Source of the DNA: Roseococcus sp. SYP-B2431 | Lineage (GTDB): Bacteria; Pseudomonadota; Alphaproteobacteria; Acetobacterales; Acetobacteraceae | NCBI RefSeq assembly: GCF_004336745.1 | Contig: NZ_SJXD01000028.1 | Location: 1 to 64,000, forward strand | Direction: 5' to 3' | DNA: 64,000 nt | Part shown: piece by piece, positions 10,175 to 22,087 of the stretch | Layout: every line of letters begins with the position of its first letter | How positions within the stretch are numbered: position 1 is the first letter of the stretch | The notes under the pieces: model-generated | What the model was told of the DNA's origin: nothing | Databases searched by the model: none | What the model saw: the letters and a program-made list of their open reading frames with translations, nothing else | Position numbers and translations under genes: made by a program

Positions 10175-11308
10175 ATGGCCAAGCGCGATTGTTACGAGGT
10201 GCTCGGCGTCGGCCGCGACGCGACCGAGGACGACCTCAAGAAGGCCTATCGCAAGCTTGCGATGCAGTACCATCCCGACCGCAACCACGGCGACGACAGG
10301 GCCGAGGCGCGGTTCAAGGAGGTCAGCGAGGCCTATGAGATCCTGAAGGACGGCGAGAAGCGGGCGGCCTATGACCGCTACGGCCACGCCGCCTTCGAGA
10401 ATGGCGGCGGGGGCGGCGGCAGCCCCTTCGGTCAGGGCGGCGGCTTCGAGGACATCTTCGAGGAGATGTTCGGCCGCTTCAGCGGCCGCAGCGGCGGGCG
10501 CCAGAACAGCGGCCGCGGCGCCGACCTGCGCCAGGAGATCGAGATCACGCTGGAGGAGGCCTTCGCCGGCGTGAAGAAGCCGATCCGCGTCCCCTCCTCC
10601 GTGCAATGCGAGGCCTGCACCGGCTCGGGGGCCGAGGGCGGCAGCGCCAGCGCCCAGACCTGCGGCACCTGCCGGGGCTCGGGGAAGGTGCGGGCGCAGC
10701 AGGGCTTCTTCCTGATCGAGCGCACCTGCCCGACCTGCTCGGGCTCGGGCAAGATCATCAAGAACCCGTGCAAGGTCTGCCATGGCGCGGGCCGCGTGCA
10801 GCGCGACCGCACGCTGAACGTCTCCATCCCCGCGGGCGTGGAGGACGGCAACCGCATTCGCCTCTCCGGCGAGGGCGAGGCCGGGCTGCGCGGAGCGCCG
10901 GCCGGCGATCTCTACGTCGATATCGGCGTGAAGCCGCACCCGATCTTCCAGCGCGAGGGACCCAACATCATGGTCCGCGTGCCGCTGCGCATGACGCAGG
11001 CGGCGCTCGGCGCCAGCGTGGAGGTGCCCTCCATCGACGGCGGCCGCTCGGCGGTGAAGATTCCGGCGGGCACGCAGACGGGCGACAACTTCCGCCTCCG
11101 CGGCAAGGGATTCTCCGTCCTGCGCAGCGCGGCGCGGGGCGACATGTATGTGCAGGTCGTGGTGGAGACGCCCCAGGCCCTGTCGGCCCGTCAGCGCGAG
11201 CTGCTGGAGGCCTTCGAGGCCGAGGCGGAGAAGGGCGGCAAGCATTCGCCCGAGAACGAGGGCTTCTTCGCCAAGGTGAAGGAATTCTGGGACGGGCTGG
11301 CGCGCTGA
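10175..11308 (+). CDS. dnaJ: Chaperone protein DnaJ (Hsp40, type I)
   Basis: A 377-residue co-chaperone that stimulates DnaK ATPase. It has a J-domain (residues 1-70, with HPD at 33-35), a Gly/Phe-rich linker with an unusual Gly run ([19 protein letters not shown]), and a zinc-binding region with four Cys-x-x-Cys-x-Gly-x-Gly-like repeats ([32 protein letters not shown]). Two C-terminal beta domains and a dimerisation end follow. All metal-binding cysteines are present. The gene follows dnaK, and a shared bidirectional terminator lies just after it. Confidence 0.98.
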   Translation: MAKRDCYEVLGVGRDATEDDLKKAYRKLAMQYHPDRNHGDDRAEARFKEVSEAYEILKDGEKRAAYDRYGHAAFENGGGGGGSPFGQGGGFEDIFEEMFGRFSGRSGGRQNSGRGADLRQEIEITLEEAFAGVKKPIRVPSSVQCEACTGSGAEGGSASAQTCGTCRGSGKVRAQQGFFLIERTCPTCSGSGKIIKNPCKVCHGAGRVQRDRTLNVSIPAGVEDGNRIRLSGEGEAGLRGAPAGDLYVDIGVKPHPIFQREGPNIMVRVPLRMTQAALGASVEVPSIDGGRSAVKIPAGTQTGDNFRLRGKGFSVLRSAARGDMYVQVVVETPQALSARQRELLEAFEAEAEKGGKHSPENEGFFAKVKEFWDGLAR

Positions 11309-11336
11309 AGCTTGATGGCCGATCGCAGCTGACGCG

Positions 11337-11366
11337 AAAACGGCCGGTTCCCGAAGGAACCGGCCG
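11337..11366. terminator. Bidirectional terminator between dnaJ and the PRC-barrel gene
   Basis: A perfect 11-base-pair stem CGGCCGGTTCC/GGAACCGGCCG (11341-11366, loop CGAA), flanked on the left by AAAA, which reads as a T-run on the minus strand. It should therefore stop the minus-strand PRC gene and help to stop dnaJ transcripts. Confidence 0.7.
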
Positions 11367-11392
11367 CCTCGCGTTCCGGAGAAGCCGGGGCG

Positions 11393-11761
11393 CTACATGC
11401 CCCAGTAGTTGTCGACCATGGTCCAGTCGCGGACGCCCACCGGCTCGTAGACCGGCGCATTGTCCAGCCGCGCCTTGGTGATGTTGTCCACGACAAAGCC
11501 TTCCAGCTGGTTGTCGTAGCGCAGCATGCGCCATGGCACGGCGTAGTGCTTGGACCCCAGGCCGAGGAAGCCGCCGAAATGCAGCACGCCGTATTCGACG
11601 GTGCCGGCGCGCTTGTCGATCATCAGATCCTCGATATGGCCGATGCGCTCGCGATCGGCGCCATAGACCGAGACGCCGTTCACCTTGCCGGCGGCGACGA
11701 GATAGCCGTCCGTGTCCTCGGTGAGGTCCGCGGTGGTCGGCTGATGGATGGTATCCACCAT
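11393..11761 (-). CDS. PRC-barrel domain protein
   Basis: A 122-residue cytosolic protein with one PRC-barrel (about residues 20-95: GYLVAAGKVNGVSVYGADRERIGHIEDLMID, then VEYGVLHFGGFLGLGSKHYAVPW). PRC-barrels are small beta-barrels found in photosynthetic reaction centre H subunits, RimM and stress-related proteins; this stand-alone form is common in Alphaproteobacteria and poorly characterised. The ATG at 11761 has an AGGAAGGGA site. It is divergent from dapB and convergent with dnaJ. Confidence 0.85.
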   Translation of the reverse strand: MVDTIHQPTTADLTEDTDGYLVAAGKVNGVSVYGADRERIGHIEDLMIDKRAGTVEYGVLHFGGFLGLGSKHYAVPWRMLRYDNQLEGFVVDNITKARLDNAPVYEPVGVRDWTMVDNYWGM

Positions 11762-11869
11762 GGTGTCATCCCTTCCTGTTTGCCTTGCCGGAAGAACGCC
11801 CGCGCGGAAGCGGGGTTGCCTTGGCGGGCCGGCCCGTTCCATGACGTTGCCATCGAGGAAGGAACGGGA

Positions 11870-12610
11870 ATGAGCCTCCGCATCGGCATCGCCGGCATCG
11901 CCGGCCGCATGGGTCAATTGCTCTCCGAGGAGGCCGCCGCCGCGGGCGCGACGCTGGCGGGCGGCACGCGGCGCGGCGACGATCCGCGCGCGCTGTTCCA
12001 GGACAGCGACGTGGTGATCGACTTCACCCACGCCCATGCCGCGCCGGTCCACGCCGCGCTGGCGGCGGAGCTGGGCAAGGGGCTGGTTCTGGGCTCCTCG
12101 GGGCTTTCCGCCGGGGAGGAGAAGGCGGTGGCCGAGGCCGCGCGGCGCGCTCCCATCGTCTATGCCGCGAATTTCGCGACCGGCGTGAACCTCGTGCTCG
12201 CCATGGCCGAGAAGCTGGCCGCCGCCCTGCCCGCCGCGCAGTACGACGCCGAGATCGTCGAGATGCATCACCGCCAGAAGGTGGACGCGCCCTCCGGCAC
12301 CGCCGTCGCCCTGGGCCGCGCCGTGGCCAAGGGTCGCGGCACCACGCTGGAGGAGGCCGGGCGCGAGAGCGGGCGGGACGGCCATACCGGCGCGCGCGGG
12401 ACCGGCACGATCGGCTTCGCCGCGCTGCGCGGCGGCCAGGTGGTGGGCGAGCACACGCTGCTCTTCGCCGCGGGCTCCGAGCACATCGCGCTCACCCATC
12501 GCAGCTTCGACCGGCGTGCCTATGCGACGGGCGCGGTGCGCGCCGCACTCTGGCTGCAAGGCCGGACGCCGGGGCTCTACGGCATGAACGACGTCCTGGG
12601 GCTGCGCTGA
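11870..12610 (+). CDS. dapB: 4-hydroxy-tetrahydrodipicolinate reductase
   Basis: A 246-residue NAD(P)H-dependent enzyme of lysine and diaminopimelate synthesis. The N-terminal Rossmann motif reads RIGIAGIAGRMG, which is GxxGRMG-like. The substrate-site signature is EIVEMHHRQKVDAPSGTA, with the catalytic His-His and the Lys of KVDAPSG. Further on lies HTGARGTGTIGFAALRGG. The length is slightly short but normal for alphaproteobacterial DapB. The ATG at 11870 has a GGAAGGAACGG site. It stands alone between the PRC gene and a small membrane-protein gene. Confidence 0.96.
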   Translation: MSLRIGIAGIAGRMGQLLSEEAAAAGATLAGGTRRGDDPRALFQDSDVVIDFTHAHAAPVHAALAAELGKGLVLGSSGLSAGEEKAVAEAARRAPIVYAANFATGVNLVLAMAEKLAAALPAAQYDAEIVEMHHRQKVDAPSGTAVALGRAVAKGRGTTLEEAGRESGRDGHTGARGTGTIGFAALRGGQVVGEHTLLFAAGSEHIALTHRSFDRRAYATGAVRAALWLQGRTPGLYGMNDVLGLR

Positions 12611-12614
12611 TCCG

Positions 12615-12806
12615 TCACAGGGGACGCGGGACGCGCGGCATGCGCCCGTTCACCGTCATCCAGGACGGCCAGCCGTAAAGCCGCTCGAAGGCGAAGACGA
12701 TCAGGCAGAGCGCGACCGCCACGCCCATGAGGATCAGCCTGCGCCGCGAGGGCGGGCGGCGCAGCCACTGGGACATGCGGAGGGTCCAGCGCAGCCATTG
12801 ATCCAT
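12615..12806 (-). CDS. Small single-span membrane protein
   Basis: A 63-residue protein, MDQWLRWTLRMSQWLRRPPSRRR, followed by a hydrophobic helix (LILMGVAVALCLIVFAF) and a short tail. The basic N-terminus suggests it faces the cytoplasm, with the C-terminus in the periplasm. No function is recognised. It ends four bases after dapB, convergent with it. The start is the ATG at 12806; a longer frame from 12926 is open but overlaps the acyl-CoA synthetase start region. Confidence 0.55.
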   Translation of the reverse strand: MDQWLRWTLRMSQWLRRPPSRRRLILMGVAVALCLIVFAFERLYGWPSWMTVNGRMPRVPRPL

Positions 12807-12906
12807 GGATGACAGGATAGCGCGATTCGCCGAGACGAAACGATCGCTTCCCGTCCGTCGCCGGATGGCGCACGATCCCCGAAAGAACAATCGGGAGACG
12901 CTCCGG

Positions 12907-14436
<1,530 letters not shown>

Positions 14437-14493
14437 CTTGAAGGGGAGACGAACGAGGGGCAGAGCCCTCGCACCCCAGGGCAGGAGAATCAC

Positions 14494-15471
14494 ATGCGCA
14501 TCTGCGTCTTCGGAGCCGGCGCCATCGGCGGCCTCATGGCGGCCCGCCTTGCCGCCGCGCAGTCGGCCGAGGTCACCATCATCGCGCGCGGGCCGCATCT
14601 GGCCGCGATGCAGGAGCGCGGCCTCAGGCTGATCAGCGACGGCGCGGAGACCGTCGTCCACCCGCGCTGCGTCGCCACCGCCGGGGAGGCGGGGCCGCAG
14701 GATGCGGTGATCGTCACGCTGAAGGCGCATGCCCTGCCCTCGGCGGCGGCGCAGATGCAGCCGCTGCTCGGGCCCGAGACGGCCGTCGTCTCGGCCGTGA
14801 ACGGCATTCCCTGGTGGTACTTCCACGGCATCGGGGGCGCGCATGAGGGCCGCCGGGTCGAAAGCGTGGATCCCGGCGGCGAGGTCTCGCGCCTGCTGCC
14901 GCCCGAGCGCGCCATCGGCTGCATCGTCTATCCGGCGGCCGAGGTCGTGGAGCCCGGGGTGATCGCGCACGGCTATGGCGACCGCTTCACCCTGGGCGAG
15001 CCGTCCGGGGTCCGCACGCCGCGCATCGAGGCCGTGGCCGCCTCGCTGATCGCCGCCGGGTTCAAGGCGCCGATCCGGCCCCGGATCCGCGACGAGATCT
15101 GGGTGAAGCTCTGGGGCAACCTGGCCTTCAACCCGATCAGCGCGCTCACCTCCAGCACGCTCGACGCGCTCACCGGCGACCCCGGCCAGCGCGGGGTGGC
15201 CCGGGACATGATGCTGGAGGCCCAGGCAATCGGCGAGGCGCTGGGCGTGCGCTTCGCCATCGACGTGGACAAGCGCATCGCCGGCGCCGCCGAGGTGGGC
15301 GCGCACCGCACCTCCATGCTGCAGGACCTGGAGCGCGGACGGCCCATGGAGATCGAGGCGTTGCTGGGCGTCATCCTGGAATTCGCCGGGCTAACCGGAC
15401 TTCCTGCGCCGACCTGCCGCGTGGTTCTGGCTCTGGTGCGCGCCCGGGCGCGGGCGGCGGGGTGCCTTTGA
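14494..15471 (+). CDS. 2-dehydropantoate 2-reductase (ketopantoate reductase-like)
   Basis: A 325-residue ApbA/PanE-family protein. The N-terminal NADP-binding motif is CVFGAGAIGG. The middle has VIVTLKAHALPSAAAQMQP and GCIVYPAA, and the C-terminal helical domain carries the conserved EIWVKLWGNLAFNPISALT, with the substrate-binding Lys and Asn. Many members outside the pantothenate pathway reduce other 2-oxo acids, so panE is not asserted. It is probably transcribed with the acyl-CoA synthetase upstream. Confidence 0.85.
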   Translation: MRICVFGAGAIGGLMAARLAAAQSAEVTIIARGPHLAAMQERGLRLISDGAETVVHPRCVATAGEAGPQDAVIVTLKAHALPSAAAQMQPLLGPETAVVSAVNGIPWWYFHGIGGAHEGRRVESVDPGGEVSRLLPPERAIGCIVYPAAEVVEPGVIAHGYGDRFTLGEPSGVRTPRIEAVAASLIAAGFKAPIRPRIRDEIWVKLWGNLAFNPISALTSSTLDALTGDPGQRGVARDMMLEAQAIGEALGVRFAIDVDKRIAGAAEVGAHRTSMLQDLERGRPMEIEALLGVILEFAGLTGLPAPTCRVVLALVRARARAAGCL

Positions 15472-15788
15472 CGCAGCCTCCAGCCATGGGAAGCCAGTGC
15501 GGTTCAGATTACCAAAAGGGGATATATTCCACGGCGACATGGCGAAATCGCAATCTGCCCTCGGGGCGAAGTCCTGTTTGGGCTCCCTCTGCGGGTTTTT
15601 CCGCCTCGTACCGGCCAGCTATTCTCGATTGCAGAATATCCCGTTACTAGAATAAATTACGGAAACTTCATTAATCGTTAAGTTGATCCGGCCCGGCCGG
15701 GACGGGCAGAAGGGAAAGAGCGACCTGGGCGCTCCGAGCGCGTCGAGGCGTGCATCACGGCCGAGTGGCCGCCAAGAAAGGGTTGGGA
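15472..15788. other. 317-base intergenic region before the MHS transporter
   Basis: No gene is visible. The stretch 15590-15690 is AT-rich compared with its surroundings and holds several TA-rich hexamers (TATATT near 15521, TAGAAT at 15648, TAAATT at 15653), so it probably carries the promoter of the transporter at 15789. No -35/-10 pair with good spacing was found. Confidence 0.4.
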
Positions 15789-17522
<1,734 letters not shown>

Positions 17523-17549
17523 TTCCCTCACACGCGATCGCGTGACGGG

Positions 17550-17582
17550 CGCCGGGGGGAAACCCCCGGCGTTCTTTTTTTA
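17550..17582 (+). terminator. Intrinsic terminator after the MHS transporter
   Basis: A nine-base-pair stem CGCCGGGGG/CCCCCGGCG (17550-17558 with 17563-17571) with a GAAA loop, followed by TTCTTTTTTT. Repeat copy B1 begins directly at this T-run. Confidence 0.88.
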
Positions 17583-17692
17583 TGCCCTCAAACGGCGGGC
17601 GGCGGCTCCGCCGCCTGGCCTTCGCCGCGCGAGAGTCCCGCAGATCGGGAAGGTCGGGTGGGCGGCGCCGGCCGCCTTGCGGCCGGAGGGTT
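17583..17692 (+). repeat. Dispersed two-hairpin element, copy B1
   Basis: Starts TGCCCTCAAACGGCGGGCGG directly after the T-run. Hairpin 1 at 17598-17615 is a seven-base-pair stem with loop GCTC. Hairpin 2 at 17668-17686 is CCGGCCGC/GCGGCCGG with loop CTT. The next copy repeats it about 110 bases later. Confidence 0.8.
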
Positions 17693-17695
17693 CCC

Positions 17696-17803
17696 ATCTC
17701 AAACGGCGGGCGGCGGCTCCGCCGCCTGGCCTTCGCCGCGCGAGAGTCCCGCAGCTCGGGAGGTGGAGCGGGCGGCGCCGGCCGCCTTGCGGCCGGAGGG
17801 TTA
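17696..17803 (+). repeat. Dispersed two-hairpin element, copy B2 (tandem duplicate of B1)
   Basis: Nearly identical to B1 with a period of 110-111 bases, differing mainly around the mid-region (GATCGGGAAGGTCGGGTG against GCTCGGGAGGTGGAGCG). Its end overlaps the TAA stop of the minus-strand MFS gene at 17801-17803. Confidence 0.8.
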
Positions 17804-19009
17804 CCGCGCCGCAGCCGCCACCCGGCCCGTCCCCCGCGCCCTCTGCCAGGCCAGCAGCGCCAGCGCCGCCACCAGCGGCGGGATCAGCGTCAGGTTCAGC
17901 ACGCTCCAGCCCAGGCGCGCATGCACGTAGCCCGAGAGGAAGGCCGTGCAGGCCACCGTCCCGAAGACGATGAAGTCGTTCGCCGCCTGCGCCTTCACCC
18001 GCTCCTGCGGCGCGTAGCTCGCCGCCTGCAGCGAGGTCGCGCCCACGAACATGAAGTTCCAGCCCAGCCCCAGCACCGCCTGTCCGACGGCGAAATGCGT
18101 GAAGGTCTCGCCGGAGAGCAGCACCACGACGCAGACGGCCGTGAGCAGCGCGCCCGCCACGATGACCGGCCGCACGCCGAAGCGCTGGATCAGCCGCCCC
18201 GTGAAGAAGCCGGGCGCGAACATCGCCAGCGCATGCAGCTGCACCACCGTCGAGGAATCGCTGATCGAGAAGCCGCAGAGCTGCATCTCCAGCGGCGTCG
18301 CCGTCATGGCGAGGTTCATCGTGCCATAGGCCACCATGCCGGCGACGACGGCGGTGACGAAGGTCGGGCGCCGGATGATGTCGCCGAGCGGCGTCGCAAC
18401 CTTGGCCCGGGCCGGCAGCGGCGGCAGCTTGAGCCCGCTCAGCAGCACGAGGGTCGCCAGCGGGACCAGCCCCATCACGATATAGGTGCCCAGGAAGACA
18501 TGCGGCAGGAAGGCCTGGTGCGTGTGCTTCACGATCTCCGGCCCGAAGAGGGCGGAGAGGACCGGCCCCGCCATGACGAGCGCGATGGCGCGCGGGCGAT
18601 AGGCCGGCGTCGCCGCCTCGGCCGCGGCGAAGCGGTAGTGCTGCGCCACGCCCCAGCTCAGCCCCGCGAGCGCCGCGCCCAGGCAATAGACCCAGAAATC
18701 CTGGTGATAGACGCCGAGCCCGAAGGCCACCGAGGCGAGGATCGAGACGCCGGCACCAGCGAGGAAGCCCGCCCGCCGCCCCCAGCGGGCGAAGACGTAG
18801 GAGGCCGGGATCGAGGCCGTCATGCTGCCGGCCATCTGGATGGCCATGGGCAGCGTCGCGAGCGCGATGTCGGAGGAGAGGCTGCGACCGATCAGGGCGC
18901 CCATGGTGGCCTGGCCGATCATCGTCAGGTTCATCAGCGCCTGGCAGAAGAACAGCCGCCAGACCGTGACGCGCATCGCGCGATCCCCGGAAGGATTCTC
19001 AACCGACAT
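17801..19009 (-). CDS. MFS transporter (drug/metabolite efflux type)
   Basis: A 402-residue membrane protein with about twelve hydrophobic helices. It starts MSVENPSGDRAMRVTVWRLFF, has a loop 2-3 basic motif FARWGRRAGFL, and a second one (RLIQRFGVRP) in the C-terminal half. The substrate is not recognisable. Its ATG follows the thiL stop with no gap (TGA then ATG), so it is translationally coupled to the end of the rib-nusB-thiL run. It converges on the MHS transporter, with the B repeat pair between them; its stop codon lies inside copy B2. Confidence 0.85.
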   Translation of the reverse strand: MSVENPSGDRAMRVTVWRLFFCQALMNLTMIGQATMGALIGRSLSSDIALATLPMAIQMAGSMTASIPASYVFARWGRRAGFLAGAGVSILASVAFGLGVYHQDFWVYCLGAALAGLSWGVAQHYRFAAAEAATPAYRPRAIALVMAGPVLSALFGPEIVKHTHQAFLPHVFLGTYIVMGLVPLATLVLLSGLKLPPLPARAKVATPLGDIIRRPTFVTAVVAGMVAYGTMNLAMTATPLEMQLCGFSISDSSTVVQLHALAMFAPGFFTGRLIQRFGVRPVIVAGALLTAVCVVVLLSGETFTHFAVGQAVLGLGWNFMFVGATSLQAASYAPQERVKAQAANDFIVFGTVACTAFLSGYVHARLGWSVLNLTLIPPLVAALALLAWQRARGTGRVAAAAR

Positions 19010-19969
19010 TCAGAAGTGGCTCCATCCCCCCCGCGGCAGGCTTATTTCGCGGCCGTTCGGGTCGAGCAGCTTCACATCCGTCGCGCCGGCCGTGAAGCGC
19101 CCGATGCGGGTGACGGCCGTGCGCGCGGCGCGGCCGGCCTCGGCCACGCGGGGGGCGTCCTCCGGGGCGGCGGCGAAGAGCAGCTCGTAGTCGTCGCCGC
19201 CAGTGAGGATCAGCGGCAGCAGCGCCGAGTCACCCGCCAGCGCGGCCCGCGCGCCGTCCGAGAGCGGCACCGCGGCGGCCTCGATCTCCGCGCCGCAATC
19301 CGCGAGGCGGCAGAGATGGCCGCAATCCTGGGCGAGGCCGTCCGACACGTCCAAGGCGGCCCGCGCGACGCCGCGCAGCGCCTGGCCGAGGGCGAGGCGC
19401 GGCCGGGGCAGCCGGTAGCGGCCGGCGAGGAAGCCGTCATCCGCCAGCCTGCCCCGGGCGGCGCGCAGCCCGAGCGCCCCATCGCCGATGGTCCCCGAGA
19501 CCCAGATCTCGTCGCCCGCCCGGGCGCCCCGGCGCAGCAGCGCCTGCCCCGGCGGCACGGTGCCCAGGATGGTGAGCGAGAGCGTGACCGGCCCCGGGGT
19601 GGAGACGGTGTCGCCACCCAGGACGGAAAGCCCGAATTCTGCCTGGTCGGCCGCCAGCCCGGCGGTGAAGCCTTCCAGCCACAACGGCGGCGTGCCCTTC
19701 GGCAGCGCCACGGTCATCAGATAGCCGAGCGGCGCCGCGCCCATGGCCGCGAGGTCGCTGAGGTTCACCCGCAGCAGCTTGCGGCCGATGGTCTCCGGCG
19801 GGTCGTCCGGCAGGAAATGGACGCCGGCCACCATCGCATCCGCCGCCAGGACCAGCTGGCCCGCAGGCGCGTCGAGCACGGCGGCGTCGTCGGAGAGCGC
19901 CAGGGCCCCCTCCGCCGCCAGCGGCAGGAAATGCCGCGCGATGAGGGAGAATTCCGGGGGCAGGCTCAC
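19010..19969 (-). CDS. thiL: Thiamine-monophosphate kinase
   Basis: A 319-residue enzyme that phosphorylates thiamine monophosphate to thiamine pyrophosphate. It starts MSLPPEFSLIARHFLPLAAEGALALSDD, with ATP/Mg motifs LVLAADAMVAGVHF and RKLLRVNLSDLAAMGA, then VLGGDTVSTPGPVTLSLT, and further on LDVSDGLAQD and LTGGDDYELLFAA. Length and order are normal for ThiL (PurM-like fold). It overlaps nusB by four bases (ATGA) and is followed without a gap by an MFS gene, the common alphaproteobacterial nusB-thiL order. Confidence 0.95.
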   Translation of the reverse strand: MSLPPEFSLIARHFLPLAAEGALALSDDAAVLDAPAGQLVLAADAMVAGVHFLPDDPPETIGRKLLRVNLSDLAAMGAAPLGYLMTVALPKGTPPLWLEGFTAGLAADQAEFGLSVLGGDTVSTPGPVTLSLTILGTVPPGQALLRRGARAGDEIWVSGTIGDGALGLRAARGRLADDGFLAGRYRLPRPRLALGQALRGVARAALDVSDGLAQDCGHLCRLADCGAEIEAAAVPLSDGARAALAGDSALLPLILTGGDDYELLFAAAPEDAPRVAEAGRAARTAVTRIGRFTAGATDVKLLDPNGREISLPRGGWSHF

Positions 19970-20481
19970 CCCCCGTTGAACTCCTCGGCCCGCAGCACGC
20001 GCGCCATCGCGTCCAGCACGCCGTTGCAGAAGCGCGGCTCCTCGCCGCCGAAGAAGCCATGGGCGATGTCCATGTACTCCTTGATGACGACGCGCGCCGG
20101 CGGCCCGCCCATGTCGCGCATCTCGCCGCCCGCCGCGCGCAGGATGGCGCGCAGCACCGGGTCCAGCCGCGTCATCGCCCAGCCGGCGGCGAGATGGGAG
20201 GCGATCACCTGGTCCAGATCCTCGGTGCCGGTGGCGGCGCCGCGCAGGATGCGCGCGAAGAGCGGCACGTCCGCCTCCTCCACGCGCCCGTCCTCGAAGC
20301 CCTCCTGGCCCGGAACGGCGCCGAGGCGATGGCGCACGAACTGGTCCAGCACCGTCTCGATGGGGTCGCCCGACTGCTCGGCCTGGAAGAGCGCCTGCAC
20401 CGCGGCCACGCGGGCGCCGGTGCGCGGGCGGCCCGGATTGGGCTTCGGAAGCTTCGTCACGGTCTTCACGCCATGCGCCAT
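19966..20481 (-). CDS. nusB: Transcription antitermination protein NusB
   Basis: A 171-residue all-helical RNA-binding protein that joins NusE (S10) on boxA during rRNA antitermination. It starts with a basic tail (MAHGVKTVTKLPKPNPGRPRTGARVAAVQALFQAEQS). The core includes DQVIASHLAAGWAMTRLDPVLRAILRAAG and VVIKEYMDIAHGFFGGEEPRFCNGVLD. The N-terminal arginine and GARVAAVQALF are family hallmarks. It overlaps the end of ribH by 16 bases. Confidence 0.95.
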   Translation of the reverse strand: MAHGVKTVTKLPKPNPGRPRTGARVAAVQALFQAEQSGDPIETVLDQFVRHRLGAVPGQEGFEDGRVEEADVPLFARILRGAATGTEDLDQVIASHLAAGWAMTRLDPVLRAILRAAGGEMRDMGGPPARVVIKEYMDIAHGFFGGEEPRFCNGVLDAMARVLRAEEFNGG

Positions 20482-20966
20482 TTGCGGCGCAGCGCGACCT
20501 GGAGCAGAGCGGCCTGGGCCGCCTCGGCGCCCTTGTTGTGCCCGTCGTCGCTGGAGCGCTCGATCGCCTGCTGCAAGGTGTGGACCGTCAGCAACCCGAA
20601 GCCGATGGCCGCCCCGGTCCCCACGGCCACGCTCATCACGCCCGAGCAGGCCTCGCGGCAGATGTGGTCGTAATGGTCCGTGTCGCCCTTCACCACGCAG
20701 CCCAGCAGCACGAAGCCGTCCCAGAGGGGCGGCTCCTCCGGGTGCTCCATGGCGTCCAGCGCCATGCGCAGCGCGGCCGGCAGCTCGAAGGCGCCCGCCA
20801 CGTCCACCACTTCCAGCACGCCGCCGGCCTCGGCGACGACGCGCTCGACGCCGCGGCGCATGCCGCCCACGACCTGATCGTAATAGGGCGCCTGGATCAG
20901 CAGGATCCGGGGCGCCGGCCCCTCGATGCGGACGGTGTCGCGCTTCGGTCCGTCGACGGTGCTCAC
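20466..20966 (-). CDS. ribH: 6,7-dimethyl-8-ribityllumazine synthase
   Basis: A 166-residue enzyme for the penultimate step of riboflavin synthesis. It has the substrate-binding VAGAFELPAALRMAL, GFVLLGCVVKGDTDHYDHI with the catalytic His, and GFGLLTVHTLQQAIER. It probably starts with GTG at 20966: this overlaps the ribB stop (GTGA) and has GGGAGAGAAGG upstream inside ribB. There is no other start in a sensible place. Tight coupling to ribB and nusB indicates one operon. Confidence 0.94.
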   Translation of the reverse strand: MSTVDGPKRDTVRIEGPAPRILLIQAPYYDQVVGGMRRGVERVVAEAGGVLEVVDVAGAFELPAALRMALDAMEHPEEPPLWDGFVLLGCVVKGDTDHYDHICREACSGVMSVAVGTGAAIGFGLLTVHTLQQAIERSSDDGHNKGAEAAQAALLQVALRRKWRMA

Positions 20967-22087
20967 GCCTTCTCTCCCACCACGGGCCGGGTCTCGACCA
21001 CGCGCAGACCCCAGCCCTCCAGCCCGACCACCGGGCGCGGGTTGTTGGAGAGCCGGATGATGTCCTTCAGCCCCAGATCCGCCAGGATATGCGCGCCGAT
21101 GCCGTAGTCGCGCAGCTGCGGCTGGGCCTTGCCGTTGCGGCGCTTGCGGATCTGCTGGCTGATGCCGTCGTGCCGCCAGTCGCGCAGCATGACGACCACG
21201 CCCCGCCCCTCGGCCGCGATCGCCTCCATGGCGCCGTGCAGCTCGCGGATGCCGCGGCCGCCGACCATGTCGTTGAGGATGCTCGCCGCGTGCATGCGCG
21301 TCAGCACGGGCTGCGGCCCGGTGATGTCGCCCTTGATGAGCGCGATGTGCTCGCCGCCCTCGACCGCGCCGGCATAGACGATGATGCGCCAGTCGCCGCC
21401 CACCGCATGGGCCACCTCGCCCTCCTCGACGCGGCGCACCAGCCGCTCGGTGCGGCGGCGATACCCGATGAGGTCGGCGATGGTGCCGAGCTTCAGCCCG
21501 TGCAGCTGGGCGAACTGCACCAGGTCCGGCAGGCGGGCCATGGTGCCGTCGTCGTTCATGATCTCGCAGATCACGCCGGCCGGGTTCAGCCCGGCGAGGC
21601 GGGCGAAGTCCACCGCCGCCTCGGTGTGGCCGGCGCGGACCAGCGTGCCGCCGTCGCGCGCCACCAGCGGGAAGACGTGGCCGGGCGTGACGATGTGCTC
21701 GCGCGAGAGCTCGGGGTTGATGGCCACGGCCACCGTGCGCGACCGGTCGGCGGCGCTGATGCCGGTGGTCACGCCGTCCCGCGCCTCGATGGAGACGGTG
21801 AAGGCCGTCTGGTGCCGCGTGCCGTTGCTCTGCGCCATCAGCGGCAGGCCGAGCTGCTCGACCCGCGGCCGCGTCATGGCGAGGCAGATCAGCCCGCGCG
21901 CGAAGCGGGCCATGAAGTTGATCGCGTCCGGTGTCGCGAATTGCGCGGGGATGACGAGGTCGCCCTCGTTCTCGCGGTCCTCGTCGTCGACCAGGATGAA
22001 CATCTTCCCCCGGCGCGCCTCCTCGAGGAGCTCCTCGGTGGGCGTGATGAAGTCGTGGAAGGTGGTGGTACGGGTGGCAAGGCTCAC
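20963..22087 (-). CDS. ribB: 3,4-dihydroxy-2-butanone-4-phosphate synthase with a degenerate GTP cyclohydrolase II-like domain
   Basis: 374 residues. The N-terminal half (about 1-205) is a complete DHBP synthase: LVDDEDRENEGDLVIPAQ with the acidic metal site, SREHIVTPGHVFPLVARDGG and RAGHTEAAVD. It makes the four-carbon unit of riboflavin from ribulose 5-phosphate. The C-terminal half is aligned with GTP cyclohydrolase II, but where that enzyme has its zinc-binding cysteines this protein reads EHIALIKGDITGPQPVLTRMHAA, with no cysteine. Cyclohydrolase activity is therefore unlikely, and a separate RibA must exist elsewhere. It overlaps ribE by four bases. Confidence 0.93.
   Translation of the reverse strand: MSLATRTTTFHDFITPTEELLEEARRGKMFILVDDEDRENEGDLVIPAQFATPDAINFMARFARGLICLAMTRPRVEQLGLPLMAQSNGTRHQTAFTVSIEARDGVTTGISAADRSRTVAVAINPELSREHIVTPGHVFPLVARDGGTLVRAGHTEAAVDFARLAGLNPAGVICEIMNDDGTMARLPDLVQFAQLHGLKLGTIADLIGYRRRTERLVRRVEEGEVAHAVGGDWRIIVYAGAVEGGEHIALIKGDITGPQPVLTRMHAASILNDMVGGRGIRELHGAMEAIAAEGRGVVVMLRDWRHDGISQQIRKRRNGKAQPQLRDYGIGAHILADLGLKDIIRLSNNPRPVVGLEGWGLRVVETRPVVGEKA

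Noticed and set aside
14437-14493. Terminator between the acyl-CoA synthetase and the panE-like gene
   Set aside because: A short GAGGG/CCCTC hairpin exists but without T-run, and the genes are probably co-transcribed.
17583-17803. CRISPR-like array
   Set aside because: Only two units, each over 100 bases, with no spacer pattern and no cas genes; explained as a tandem element.
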